Shown here: in pieces, positions 18,457 through 26,268 of the stretch | How positions within the stretch are numbered: the first letter of the stretch is position 1 | How the letters are laid out: each line of letters opens with the position of its first letter | Assembly (NCBI RefSeq): GCF_005144585.1 | Contig: NZ_SSMQ01000081.1 | Coordinates: 1-56,997, forward strand | Source of the DNA: Polyangium fumosum | Lineage (GTDB): Bacteria; Myxococcota_A; Polyangia; Polyangiales; Polyangiaceae | Direction of reading: 5' to 3' | Length of the DNA stretch: 56,997 nucleotides | The notes under the pieces: model-generated | Database searches by the model: none | Seen by the model: the letters and a program-made list of their open reading frames with translations, nothing else | What the model was told of the DNA's origin: nothing | Made by a program: the position numbers and the translations under genes

Positions 18457-19992
18457 ATGCGCCGCACACCGCTTTTTGCTTCCTCCCTCGCCCTCGTCCT
18501 CGCCGCAAGCACCGCCGACGCGCTCGTCACGGAGCCGAACGGCCTCGTCGTGCCGCTCGATTCGGCCAACGGCGAGGTCCAGCTCTACACCATGTTCCAG
18601 AACCTGAACGATCCCGTCGACTGGAAGGCCGACGCGCATACCACGCCGAACGCGTTCTCGCCGCTGTGCGGCTTCACCGCGAGGTTCGTGCTCAACGAGG
18701 CCGGCTCGCACTTCGGCCTCGCCTGGTACAACGAGACCGGGCAGAAGCCGCAGCCTGCGGATCTGCACGTCCTCGTGCCGCCGAACTCGCCGGTCGGCAC
18801 CATGTTCAACGGCACGTCGATCAAGAACGATCCGGGCTACGCCGGCGGGCTCGTCGGCTTCGCGCTCGTGGGCGGCGAGACGCACTACACGAACCCGGCC
18901 TACAACAACCTCTGCTCGGCCTGCAACCCGGCGGCGCCGTGGGTCACGGCGATGATTTACGCCTCGAAGACCACGCCGAACGCCTATTACATCGCCTTCG
19001 AGGACGGGTCGACCAGCGCGTCGGGCTGGAACAACGACGGCGATTTCAACGACGACGTCTATTTCCTCACCGGCATCACCTGTTCCGGCGGCGGCCAGCC
19101 TTGCGAGACGGGCAATCCCGGCGTCTGCGCGGCGGGCGTGACGCAATGCACCTCGAACGGCGTCGTGTGCCAGCAGCTCACGCAGCCGGCGGGCGAGAGC
19201 TGCAACGGGATCGACGACGATTGCAACGGGCCGGTCGACGAGGGGGACATCTGCCCGGCGGGGTACGTTTGCGACAAGGGCACCTGCGTGCAGAGCTGCA
19301 AGGGCGGCGAGTTCGACTGTTTGCCCGATCAGGCCTGCAACAGCAGCGGCTACTGCGTCGATGCCGCGTGCAAGGACGTGTCCTGCGAGGCCGGCAAGGT
19401 CTGCGTCGGTGGCACGTGCAAGGGCCCGTGCGACGACGTCACGTGTCCGTTCCCGCAGGTTTGTCGCGTGGGTGCGTGCGTCGATCCGTGCGCCGGGGTG
19501 ACGTGCGAGAGTGGCCAGGTCTGCGACGGCGGCGTGTGCGTCACGCGCTGCGATTGCCTGCCCTGCGCCGGCGGCAAGGCGTGCGAGACGATGAGCGGCC
19601 TCTGCGTGGACGTGGCGTGCATTGGCGTGACGTGCGACGCGGGGACGCATTGCGCGGGCGGGACGTGCGTGGACGATTGCATGGGCGCGGTGTGCCCGAC
19701 GGGCCAGACGTGCATGGCGGGGCAATGCGTGGAGAACCCGAGCAGCTCGGACGCGAGCAGCAGCTCGTCGGGGATCTTCGGCACCGGCGGCGAGGGCGGC
19801 GCCGCGGGGGGCGGCGGGATGGGCGGCATGGCGGGAAGCGGCGGGAGTGGTGGTCCCGGCGGCCCCGACTTGAGCGGCAGCGAAGGGTCGTGCGGATGCC
19901 GGGTGGCGGGAGACGAGGAGACGACGGGGGCCGCGTGGGCGGCGCTGGCGATGATGGGGCTCGCGGCCATGCGGCGGCGGCGAGCGCGCTGA
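18457..19992 (+). CDS. Secreted cysteine-rich protein with DUF4114-like domain and MYXO-CTERM tag
   Basis: 511 residues with an N-terminal signal peptide. Residues about 25-205 resemble the DUF4114 type domain (late stretch YIAFEDGS...DGDFNDDVYFL). Then comes a MopE-like Ca-binding motif CNGIDDDCNGPVDEG and about seven tandem Cys-rich units (for example TCESGQVCDGGVCV), then a Ser/Gly linker. The end has GSCGCRV, a hydrophobic stretch AALAMMGLAAM and RRRRAR, which fits a MYXO-CTERM sorting tag (Cys lipidation and surface anchoring). Start has GAGGT upstream of ATG. Role is likely cell-surface adhesion or scaffolding; a binding partner is not visible. Confidence 0.85.
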   Translation: MRRTPLFASSLALVLAASTADALVTEPNGLVVPLDSANGEVQLYTMFQNLNDPVDWKADAHTTPNAFSPLCGFTARFVLNEAGSHFGLAWYNETGQKPQPADLHVLVPPNSPVGTMFNGTSIKNDPGYAGGLVGFALVGGETHYTNPAYNNLCSACNPAAPWVTAMIYASKTTPNAYYIAFEDGSTSASGWNNDGDFNDDVYFLTGITCSGGGQPCETGNPGVCAAGVTQCTSNGVVCQQLTQPAGESCNGIDDDCNGPVDEGDICPAGYVCDKGTCVQSCKGGEFDCLPDQACNSSGYCVDAACKDVSCEAGKVCVGGTCKGPCDDVTCPFPQVCRVGACVDPCAGVTCESGQVCDGGVCVTRCDCLPCAGGKACETMSGLCVDVACIGVTCDAGTHCAGGTCVDDCMGAVCPTGQTCMAGQCVENPSSSDASSSSSGIFGTGGEGGAAGGGGMGGMAGSGGSGGPGGPDLSGSEGSCGCRVAGDEETTGAAWAALAMMGLAAMRRRRAR

Positions 19993-20025
19993 GGTTTGCC
20001 CTGGGCGTGCCAGGCGCGGGACGTC

Positions 20026-20844
20026 CTACGCCCCACCCCGCCCGAGGCTCCGTCCTCGAAACGCATGCATCGTCCGCGTGCCGGCGGAAAACCTCCCCGA
20101 GACCCGCGCGCCCCTCGGGACCACGAATTCCCGCCCGGCGCCAAGCTCCATATCCATGCCATTGATGCGCAGCACGTAGCTGCCTTCCAGGACGGCGAGG
20201 TATTCGTCGGCGTCGCGCCACTGCTCGTCCGTATCCGCGTCGGTCTTGGCGTGGCACAGCAGGATCTGCGTGCCATCCGCGCCGTCGAACACGTAGGCCT
20301 CGACGCCGGGGATGTGCAGGGAATCCGCCGCGACGTGGTTCGCCGCGCTCGTCAGGAAGGCCGGGAAGCTGCCCAGGCCGAAACGCGCGGCGTACTCCGC
20401 ATTGAGCGCGGAGAAGCGCGCCTTGTCGAATCCGGCGGCCGGCGTTCCGTCGACCGCTGCCTCCAGGTTGTCGAGGCAAAAGTGCCAGCCCGTGGCGTCG
20501 CGGGCGACGTTCGCGCGCTCCGCCGGGATCGTCGTGAAGATCAAGAGGCAGCCTTTGCCCTCGGGCACGAGCTCCCACCGGAGCAGGTCTCCTTCCCACG
20601 TGTATTCGAGCAAGCGCGGCGGCTCGAAGACCAAAAGTTTTCCCGCGCCCGGCGCGCCTTCCTCGAAGAAGAACTGCAGCTCGGCGCCGGCCTTGCGGGC
20701 GCCCTCGATGCGGGCGGGGAACCAGTGGGCGAGCTCCTGGGTTTCCGTGAGCGCGCGCCAAACCTTTTCGGGGGCGTGGGCGAGGCGCCGCTCGAATCGA
20801 AGCTCGACGTGATTGCCTTTTGTGGTCAGGGTCCCGTTTTTCAT
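20026..20844 (-). CDS. SRPBCC (AHSA1-type) and cupin fusion protein
   Basis: 272 residues, start ATG at 20844 with a strong GAGGAGG site. The N-terminal half (about 1-150) is an AHSA1/START-like ligand-binding domain: RFERRLAHAPEKVWRALTET, LAHWFPARIEG, LLEYTWEGDLLRWELVPEG and GWHFCLDNLEAAVDG. The C-terminal half (about 185-265) is a cupin: ADEYLAVLEGSYVLRINGMD and AGREFVVPRGARVSGRFSAG, without the classic His-rich metal set. The start overlaps the ArsR stop (ATGA). An ArsR-type regulator followed by an SRPBCC protein is a common bacterial pair, but the substrate is unknown. Stand-alone AHSA1 proteins usually lack a cupin tail. Confidence 0.85.
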   Translation of the reverse strand: MKNGTLTTKGNHVELRFERRLAHAPEKVWRALTETQELAHWFPARIEGARKAGAELQFFFEEGAPGAGKLLVFEPPRLLEYTWEGDLLRWELVPEGKGCLLIFTTIPAERANVARDATGWHFCLDNLEAAVDGTPAAGFDKARFSALNAEYAARFGLGSFPAFLTSAANHVAADSLHIPGVEAYVFDGADGTQILLCHAKTDADTDEQWRDADEYLAVLEGSYVLRINGMDMELGAGREFVVPRGARVSGRFSAGTRTMHAFRGRSLGRGGA

Positions 20845-21197
20845 CGTTTCCTCCTCGGGGGCGGGCTCGGGCGGGCGCTCGCGGGGGGGTCGTCCGCCAT
20901 CGTGGTAAGGTGGCGCTCGAGCGCGTCGAGCCGCTGCGACCAGAGCTCGCGATACGGCGCGAGCCAGGCGTCGAGCTCCACGAGGGGCTCCGGGCGCAAG
21001 CGGTAGAGCCGGCGCTGCGCGTCCTGCTCCACATCGACGAGCCGCGCATCCTTGAGCACGCGCAGGTGCTTGGACACGGTGGGCTGGGTGAGCCCGAGCC
21101 GATGCGAAAGCTCCCCGACAGGGCAACGTCCCTCGCGGAGAACGTCGAGGATGCGCCTTCGGTTCGGCTCTGCAACGACTTCGAACGCGCTCAACAT
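20841..21197 (-). CDS. ArsR-family winged-helix regulator
   Basis: 118 residues from ATG at 21197; an earlier in-frame ATG at 21218 would lie inside the palindromic operator, so the internal start is preferred. The N-terminus LSAFEVVAEPNRRRILDVLR and recognition region GLTQPTVSKHLRVLKDARLV are typical of ArsR proteins paired with AHSA1 genes. There is no cysteine metal-binding motif of the ArsR/SmtB type (no ELCVCD), so it probably senses something other than metals. Operon with the SRPBCC-cupin gene, coupled by ATGA overlap. Confidence 0.88.
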   Translation of the reverse strand: MLSAFEVVAEPNRRRILDVLREGRCPVGELSHRLGLTQPTVSKHLRVLKDARLVDVEQDAQRRLYRLRPEPLVELDAWLAPYRELWSQRLDALERHLTTMADDPPASARPSPPPRRKR

Positions 21198-21203
21198 GGA
21201 CGC

Positions 21204-21227
21204 GTATATGCCCATCAAGGCATATAC
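21204..21227. promoter_or_regulatory. Palindromic operator at the ArsR promoter
   Basis: Perfect 9-bp inverted repeat GTATATGCC / GGCATATAC with a 6-base spacer. Reading on the minus strand, TTGACA lies 14 bases upstream of a CATATA/TATACG stretch inside the repeat, so the site sits across a probable promoter. A degenerate extra half-site (TCAAGGCATGTAC) follows on the plus side. Confidence 0.55.
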
Positions 21228-21322
21228 TTGTCAAGGCATGTACGATCAGAAGCGCCTCGCCCGAAAGAAATTCCCCGTCGGATCGTTGACACGAGCGCGA
21301 GCGCACGATGGGCTGAGGGGCG

Positions 21323-22054
21323 ATGGGCGAGACGACCGAGAGCAAAACCGTGGGGGATGTCACGATCACCATCCTGCGACCCAAGAGCAGGCTCGCGGAG
21401 CTCGCGGGTCGGGTCCGTGTGGTGCTCGGAAAAGACCTCCCCGACGACGTCGCGGCGTTCTACGAAAGGAGCGACGGCCTCACGTTCCGCGCCACCCGCG
21501 GCGGCGTGCCCCTGGGCGAGGAAGCCTCGATCTGCGGGCTCGAAGCGGCCTTCGCGGGCTTTCGCCCGCACCGACAATACCGTCGCAGGAGCGACTACGA
21601 GAACGACGTGGAAGCGGGGGATCTTTACGATCAGCCGTTCTGCGAGGAGCTCTGGAGCGACGGATTCGAGGTGGCGTCGAAGCGCGATCTCGATCGCCTG
21701 AACACGCTGAAGCGGTCGAAGCTGCTCGTATCCGTCCCCGGCGCGTCCGCATGGCTCACCATCGACCCCTTCGATCCGAAGGGCGCACCCTATCGGATCG
21801 GCCTCGCGCAGGACGGATGCGAGCTCTTCCCCCTCGATCTTTTGTTTTCGGACTTCGTCGCGTGGTTTTGTCGTTTCGGGGCGGCCCCCTGGTACCTCGC
21901 CTTCGCCGGCAAAAAGGCCGAGAAGGCGATGAACATCGATTTCGCAGCCGAGATCGAGAGGAGCCTCGCGGCGTATGCCGGTGCGTTCCCGGCCGAGGTC
22001 GCGGCGCTCCTCCAGCGGGTGGATCGGCGGCGAAGACCCCACGCGTCGGGTTGA
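21323..22054 (+). CDS. SMI1/KNR4 (SUKH) domain protein
   Basis: 243 residues. The core reads RVRVVLGKDLPDDVAAFYERSD, then GEEASICGLEAAFAGF, FPLDLLFSDFVAWFCRF and PWYLAFAG, typical of the SUKH superfamily, whose members are often immunity proteins for polymorphic toxins but also have regulatory roles. No toxin gene is visible nearby. The stop is at 22054 and the next gene (radical SAM) follows within 31 bases, so it may be the first gene of the SUKH / radical SAM / PLP operon. The ATG at 21323 follows a GAGGGG ribosome site. It is divergent from the ArsR operon. Confidence 0.78.
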   Translation: MGETTESKTVGDVTITILRPKSRLAELAGRVRVVLGKDLPDDVAAFYERSDGLTFRATRGGVPLGEEASICGLEAAFAGFRPHRQYRRRSDYENDVEAGDLYDQPFCEELWSDGFEVASKRDLDRLNTLKRSKLLVSVPGASAWLTIDPFDPKGAPYRIGLAQDGCELFPLDLLFSDFVAWFCRFGAAPWYLAFAGKKAEKAMNIDFAAEIERSLAAYAGAFPAEVAALLQRVDRRRRPHASG

Positions 22055-22085
22055 CTTGAGCCTGTACGTCGAGAACCATGTCGTG

Positions 22086-23357
22086 ATGGATTCCTTCCTC
22101 GCTTTCATTCCGCTTTCCAACTGGCTGCGGGGCTTCGACCGCTACGGGATGCGGTATTCGAAGGCGCTGATCGGCGAATCGAGGTTTCCCGACGCGTTCT
22201 ACATGCTGAAGGAGGACGAGCGCTGGGCGCCGGGGCTCGAAAAGGCGCGGCGGCTCGTGGCGAAGCTCGGTCGGCCACAGGATCGCGTGGTGGCGCTGCG
22301 GGCGCGGCTCCCGGTCGGGCCTGCGGGGATGCGCCCGAACGACGTGACCGGCACGGGCATTGGCTGGCGCTGGCCAGCGAGCGAGATCCCGCTCTCCGGC
22401 GTGGCGTGGGTCGACGAGAAGGATTCGCTCGTCCCCACGCGGCACGAGGAGATCACCGCGGAGGCCTTCCGCCTCGACGACGACAGGCTCGTCGAATGGG
22501 CGAAGTGCCGGCCGCGGAGCGTGTCGGTGCTGCCCGTCGCGAAGGCCTGCCAGGCGCGGTGTGGCTTCTGCTTCTCGAAGGCGAGCGTGTCCGATCTCGC
22601 GCGCCAGCGGAGTGGCACGCTCGCGCATTCTCTCACCTGGGCGAAGCTCGCGAAGGAGCGGGGCGCCGAGCGCGCCGTCATCACCGGGGGCGGCGAGCCG
22701 ACGCTGCTCGAACCCGAGAAGCTCCGCGCGCTCGTGCGTGGCCTCGCGGGGTTGTTCCCGACAACCTTGCTCATCACGAATGGCGCGCGCCTCGACCTCG
22801 CGCAGCTCGAAGCCCTCCGGGAAGCCGGGCTCACGACGCTCGCGGTGAGCCGCCACGGCGTGACGCGAGAAGACGATGCGCGGATCATGGGGATCGAGGT
22901 CGACTCCGGGGCGCTCGGGCGTGCGCCGGGGCTCCGCACGCGGGCGATTTGTGTGCTCCAGCGGGGCGGCGTCGACGACGCCGCGAAGGTGCGCGCCTAC
23001 CTCGAACGCAGCGCCGCCGAGGGGTTTCAGGAGGTTTGTTTCAAGGAGCTCTACGTTTCGAGCCTCTCGGAAAACCCGTGGGCGCCGAGCCGCGCGAACC
23101 AGTTTTGCGAGACGAACCAGGTGCCGCTCTCGCTCGTGCTCCACACGCTCGCCGAGCTCGGCTTCGAGAAATGCGCGGAATTGCCCTGGGGGAGCCCCGT
23201 GTTCGAAGGCGACATCCAAGGCCGCGCGCTGCGCGTGGCCGCGTATACGGAGCCCTCGGTCGGCTGGGAGCGCACGCATGGGATCGTTCGCTCGTGGAAC
23301 GTGATGGCCGACGGAACCTGCCTCGCCTCGCTGGAAGATCCGAGCTCCACGTTATGA
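22086..23357 (+). CDS. Radical SAM enzyme
   Basis: 423 residues from ATG at 22086. An in-frame TTG at 22056 or GTG at 22083 could also start it, and the region before the ATG (YVENHVV) is coding-like. The 4Fe-4S motif is SVLPVAKACQARCGFCFSKA (CX3CX2C), followed by the GGGEPTLL SAM-binding strand and LLITNGARLDL. The rest is compatible with the barrel (AVSRHGVTREDD, FKELYVSS), with two further cysteines near the C-terminus (QFCETN, EKCAELP). It is not close to any radical SAM subgroup I can name. It overlaps the next gene by ATGA, so the PLP protein is its functional partner. No RiPP precursor or SPASM domain was seen here. Confidence 0.86.
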   Translation: MDSFLAFIPLSNWLRGFDRYGMRYSKALIGESRFPDAFYMLKEDERWAPGLEKARRLVAKLGRPQDRVVALRARLPVGPAGMRPNDVTGTGIGWRWPASEIPLSGVAWVDEKDSLVPTRHEEITAEAFRLDDDRLVEWAKCRPRSVSVLPVAKACQARCGFCFSKASVSDLARQRSGTLAHSLTWAKLAKERGAERAVITGGGEPTLLEPEKLRALVRGLAGLFPTTLLITNGARLDLAQLEALREAGLTTLAVSRHGVTREDDARIMGIEVDSGALGRAPGLRTRAICVLQRGGVDDAAKVRAYLERSAAEGFQEVCFKELYVSSLSENPWAPSRANQFCETNQVPLSLVLHTLAELGFEKCAELPWGSPVFEGDIQGRALRVAAYTEPSVGWERTHGIVRSWNVMADGTCLASLEDPSSTL

Positions 23358-24307
23358 ACCACGAAACCTTCCTCGCGCGCCGCGCCGAGCTCCGGGCCGC
23401 GCGGCCTTCGCTCGTCGACCTCGCGGAGCTGAACGTCTACCGGAGCCTCGGGCGTGCCTTCCCCTCCATCGTGCCCTCGACCCACCCGGAAGCGCCTTAT
23501 CGTTGTCACCTCGCGGAGCGATTCCTCGCGCACCTCGATCTCCCGCAGGCGCTGAAGCCACGCACGCAGGTCAGCCACGGCGTCCGCCGTTCGCTCCGCG
23601 CGCTCTTCGGTCTCCTCGCAAGGCGGAACGCGCGTGTTGGCGTGCCCGCCGATGTCTACCCCGTCTATCTGCACCTCGCGGCGGAGGCGGGCGCGACGAT
23701 CGTCCCGTGGGAGGCGCGCGCCGGTCTTCCCGCGCTCGACGCGCTCGACGCATTGTTGATTTGCGAGCCCCTGAAGCCCTGGGGCACGGCGCTTGCGCCC
23801 CACGAAGCGGACGCGCTTCGGCGCTGGGCGCGCGCGGACGACCGTCGTATGCTGATCCTCGATTCGGTTTATGCGACGCCGCCGACGGAGGTCTCGCGGG
23901 CCTTGCTCGAAGACGAGAGCGCCGTTTTTCTCACGTCGCTCTCGAAGGGCTGGCTCGTCCCGGATCACGCGGGGATCTGCATCGTGCCCGAGCGCTTCCG
24001 GAAGCAGACGCGGGACGTGTTCGCCGAGCTGCCGAAGGACGAAGGACGCCTTCGAATCGGATATGCGGCGCTCACCGAACATGCTGCCCGTCCCCAGGAA
24101 GTCTCGGCCGCCTTGCGCGAGCGTGCGCGCAGGCTCGACGCCCTGACGAGCGCGAGGCCCGAGCTGAAAGCCTCTCCGTGCACCGGCTACTTCGCGACAT
24201 CGTCGAGGTCGTTCCACGAATTGCTGGAAATGGGCATCCTCGGTGTCCCCGCGACAGTCTTCGGCGGACCCGAGGACCTCAGCGTGCTGTCGAGCCTCGA
24301 AGGCTGA
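23354..24307 (+). CDS. PLP-dependent fold-type I enzyme (aminotransferase-like), short form
   Basis: 317 residues, about 60-80 shorter than usual class I/II aminotransferases. Core motifs: the cofactor-binding LLICEPLKPWGT (in place of the N-P-x-x-P-T-G motif), RRMLILDSVYATPP (Asp to pyridine nitrogen and Tyr), and the Schiff-base Lys in VFLTSLSKGWLVPDHAG. The usual late Arg motif is less clear. The first ATG overlaps the radical SAM stop (ATGA), so the pair is co-translated. Together with the SUKH gene this forms an unusual three-gene unit. The PLP enzyme may act on a product or substrate of the radical SAM enzyme; that is inference from pairing alone. Confidence 0.84.
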   Translation: MNHETFLARRAELRAARPSLVDLAELNVYRSLGRAFPSIVPSTHPEAPYRCHLAERFLAHLDLPQALKPRTQVSHGVRRSLRALFGLLARRNARVGVPADVYPVYLHLAAEAGATIVPWEARAGLPALDALDALLICEPLKPWGTALAPHEADALRRWARADDRRMLILDSVYATPPTEVSRALLEDESAVFLTSLSKGWLVPDHAGICIVPERFRKQTRDVFAELPKDEGRLRIGYAALTEHAARPQEVSAALRERARRLDALTSARPELKASPCTGYFATSSRSFHELLEMGILGVPATVFGGPEDLSVLSSLEG

Positions 24308-24308
24308 G

Positions 24309-24333
24309 CCGCCGGCCGCTCTCCGGCCGGTGG
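24309..24333 (+). terminator. GC-rich stem-loop after the PLP gene
   Basis: CCGGCC / GGCCGG stem with loop gctctcc, extended by wobble pairs to about 9 bp, directly after the stop codon at 24307. No T-run follows. Confidence 0.4.
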
Positions 24334-24376
24334 GTCTTCGGGCGGTTGGGGATGACGTCCGGAGGGTCGAGGCTCC

Positions 24377-25225
24377 ATGACGATCGCAGATCCCGTGGCC
24401 TCGTACCGACCATTGCCGGCGTTTGCCGCAATCGCTCTCGTCCTCGTGTCCGGCGCTCGCGCCTCGGCCGTCACGCCGCCACCCGTCTCGGCGCGGGCGG
24501 GCACGGCCAGGGTCGACCGCAGCAAACCGAGCGGTCCCACGCCCATGGTGCAACGCGGGCTCATCCTGCCCACGGGGCTGCTCGATCCCTACGTGAGCAC
24601 CTTCGCCGAGCGCCCCATCGATAGAGGCTTCCATCGCTTCGGGGCGAGCATCGGCACGTTATGGGGCATCGTCCCCGAGGTGCACGTCGATCTCCAGATC
24701 GGCCCCTATTACATCGGCCAGGAGCCGCTCCCGGGCACGAACCGCCTCACCTTCACCGGTCGGTTCGTCAAAACCCGGCCCGTCGACCTCGGCGCCTCCT
24801 TCATGACCGTCTTCGACCCGAACCCCACGCACCCGTTCGTCAGCTACGTTCAGCCGGGCCTGCCTGCCATCCTCCGTCCGAACAAGCACCTCCGTATCGA
24901 TACCGGCGTTTATGTCCCCTGGTATCCCACCACGGATTCGCATGTCGGCGTTCGTGTCCCGATGAACGTGTACGTCCAGCTCGCGGAGCGTTTCCACATC
25001 GGCGGGGCGAGCGTCCTCATCGTTGGAGACCTCCGTGATCCGCGAGCGACCACGTCCATTCCCGTGGGGTTGACCGGCGGCTACAGCGCGGGCCCAGAGC
25101 TCGATTTCCTGGCGCTCACGCCCTATGTGACCTGGACGCGCTTCTATTCGCCCGCGACCGGCGCCCTGGACACGCGCGCGTTCGTCGTCGGACTCATCGC
25201 CGACTTCATTCTCGATCTTCGGTAA
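24377..25225 (+). CDS. Predicted envelope protein of unknown function
   Basis: 282 residues. It starts with a signal-like segment (AFAAIALVLVSGARASA), then a short linker and a body rich in alternating hydrophobic and polar residues (VHVDLQIGPYYIGQ, FTGRFVKTRPVDLGASF, LRIDTGVYVPWY, VYVQLAERFHIGGASVLI, DFLALTPYVTWTRFY, AFVVGLIADFILDL). This pattern suggests an outer-membrane beta-barrel. No family was recognised. ATG follows GGAGGGTCGAGG. Probably monocistronic, with a stem-loop after it. Confidence 0.7.
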   Translation: MTIADPVASYRPLPAFAAIALVLVSGARASAVTPPPVSARAGTARVDRSKPSGPTPMVQRGLILPTGLLDPYVSTFAERPIDRGFHRFGASIGTLWGIVPEVHVDLQIGPYYIGQEPLPGTNRLTFTGRFVKTRPVDLGASFMTVFDPNPTHPFVSYVQPGLPAILRPNKHLRIDTGVYVPWYPTTDSHVGVRVPMNVYVQLAERFHIGGASVLIVGDLRDPRATTSIPVGLTGGYSAGPELDFLALTPYVTWTRFYSPATGALDTRAFVVGLIADFILDLR

Positions 25226-25230
25226 ATCAG

Positions 25231-25251
25231 ACGTCACGGAGCGCGTGACGT
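25231..25251 (+). terminator. Stem-loop after the predicted envelope gene
   Basis: Perfect 8-bp stem ACGTCACG / CGTGACGT with loop gagcg, starting 6 bases after the stop. No T-run. Confidence 0.45.
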
Positions 25252-25290
25252 GACTCGGGTTACCTCCTATCCTCGGGATCGGAGGTTCCC

Positions 25291-26265
25291 ATGCATTTTC
25301 TTCACCGCTCGTTGCAATTTGTAGTCCCTGCGGTGCTCGTCCTCTCCGCGTGCACGGTCACGCCCCATGGCACGTTCTCTTCGGAGAGCGGCGCCGAGGT
25401 GGGCGAATCGAGCGGTGGGCAGGGCGGGAGCGCCGGGGCCGGTGGAATGGGCAGCGGGAACGCCGGAATGGGCGGCGAGGGCGGAGATCTTTTCGGCGAA
25501 GGCGGATTCATGGGCGCGGGAGGTGGATCCGGCGGCGACGGTTGCGTGGACGAGGCGAGGCTCGTGTACATCATCGGCCAGGACAACGAGCTCTACAGCT
25601 TCAACCCGCCCACGCTCGAGGTGAAGCTCATCGGCGTGATCGATTGCCCCACCGGCGGCCTCGGCACGCCGTTCTCGATGGCCGTCGACCGCCGAGGGAC
25701 GGCGTGGATCCTCTTCAGCGACGGCCGCATCTACCACGTCGACGTGAAGACGGCGGCCTGCGCGGCGACCACGTTCACCCCGGGACAGCAGGGGTTTACC
25801 ACGTTCGGGATGGGGTTTGTCTCCAATGCGAAGGGCAGCGCGGAGGAGACGCTTTACGTCGCCGACTACAACGGCAAGGGCCTCGCGCAGATCGACCCGA
25901 AGACGTTCGAGCTCTCGTTCGTCGGCCCGTGGGACCAGCTCTCCGGCGCGGCGGAGCTCACGGGCACGGGCGACGCGCGTATCTTCGGGTTTTTTAATTA
26001 CAGCCCGATCATCATCGCCGAGATCGACAAACTCTCGGGCAAAATCCTGAGCCAGGCCCCGCAGCCGACGGTGACGATCGGGAGCGGCTGGGCATTCGCG
26101 GTGTGGGGCGGCGATTTCTGGTTGTTCACGAGCCCCACGGGCGACTCGCAGATCCAGCAGTATCGACCGTCGACCGGAAAGACGACCGTGGTGAAGACGG
26201 GCCTCGGCACGAACATCGTCGGCGCGGGCGTGTCCACCTGCGCGCCGATCGAGACGCCGAAATGA
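25291..26265 (+). CDS. Gly-rich spacer lipoprotein with propeller-like body
   Basis: 324 residues. Lipobox LSAC near residue 20 is followed by a Gly-rich spacer (about 40-85) with GEGG and GAGG units. The remaining 240 residues contain repeats of the type VYIIGQDNELYSFNPPTLEV, WILFSDGRIYHVDVKT and TLYVADYNGKGLAQIDPKT, suggesting a beta-propeller or NHL-like fold. The family is common in Polyangiales but not characterised. GGAGG lies 5 bases before ATG. It is convergent with the CAP gene, ending 3 bases from that stop. Confidence 0.82.
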   Translation: MHFLHRSLQFVVPAVLVLSACTVTPHGTFSSESGAEVGESSGGQGGSAGAGGMGSGNAGMGGEGGDLFGEGGFMGAGGGSGGDGCVDEARLVYIIGQDNELYSFNPPTLEVKLIGVIDCPTGGLGTPFSMAVDRRGTAWILFSDGRIYHVDVKTAACAATTFTPGQQGFTTFGMGFVSNAKGSAEETLYVADYNGKGLAQIDPKTFELSFVGPWDQLSGAAELTGTGDARIFGFFNYSPIIIAEIDKLSGKILSQAPQPTVTIGSGWAFAVWGGDFWLFTSPTGDSQIQQYRPSTGKTTVVKTGLGTNIVGAGVSTCAPIETPK

Positions 26266-26268
26266 GCG

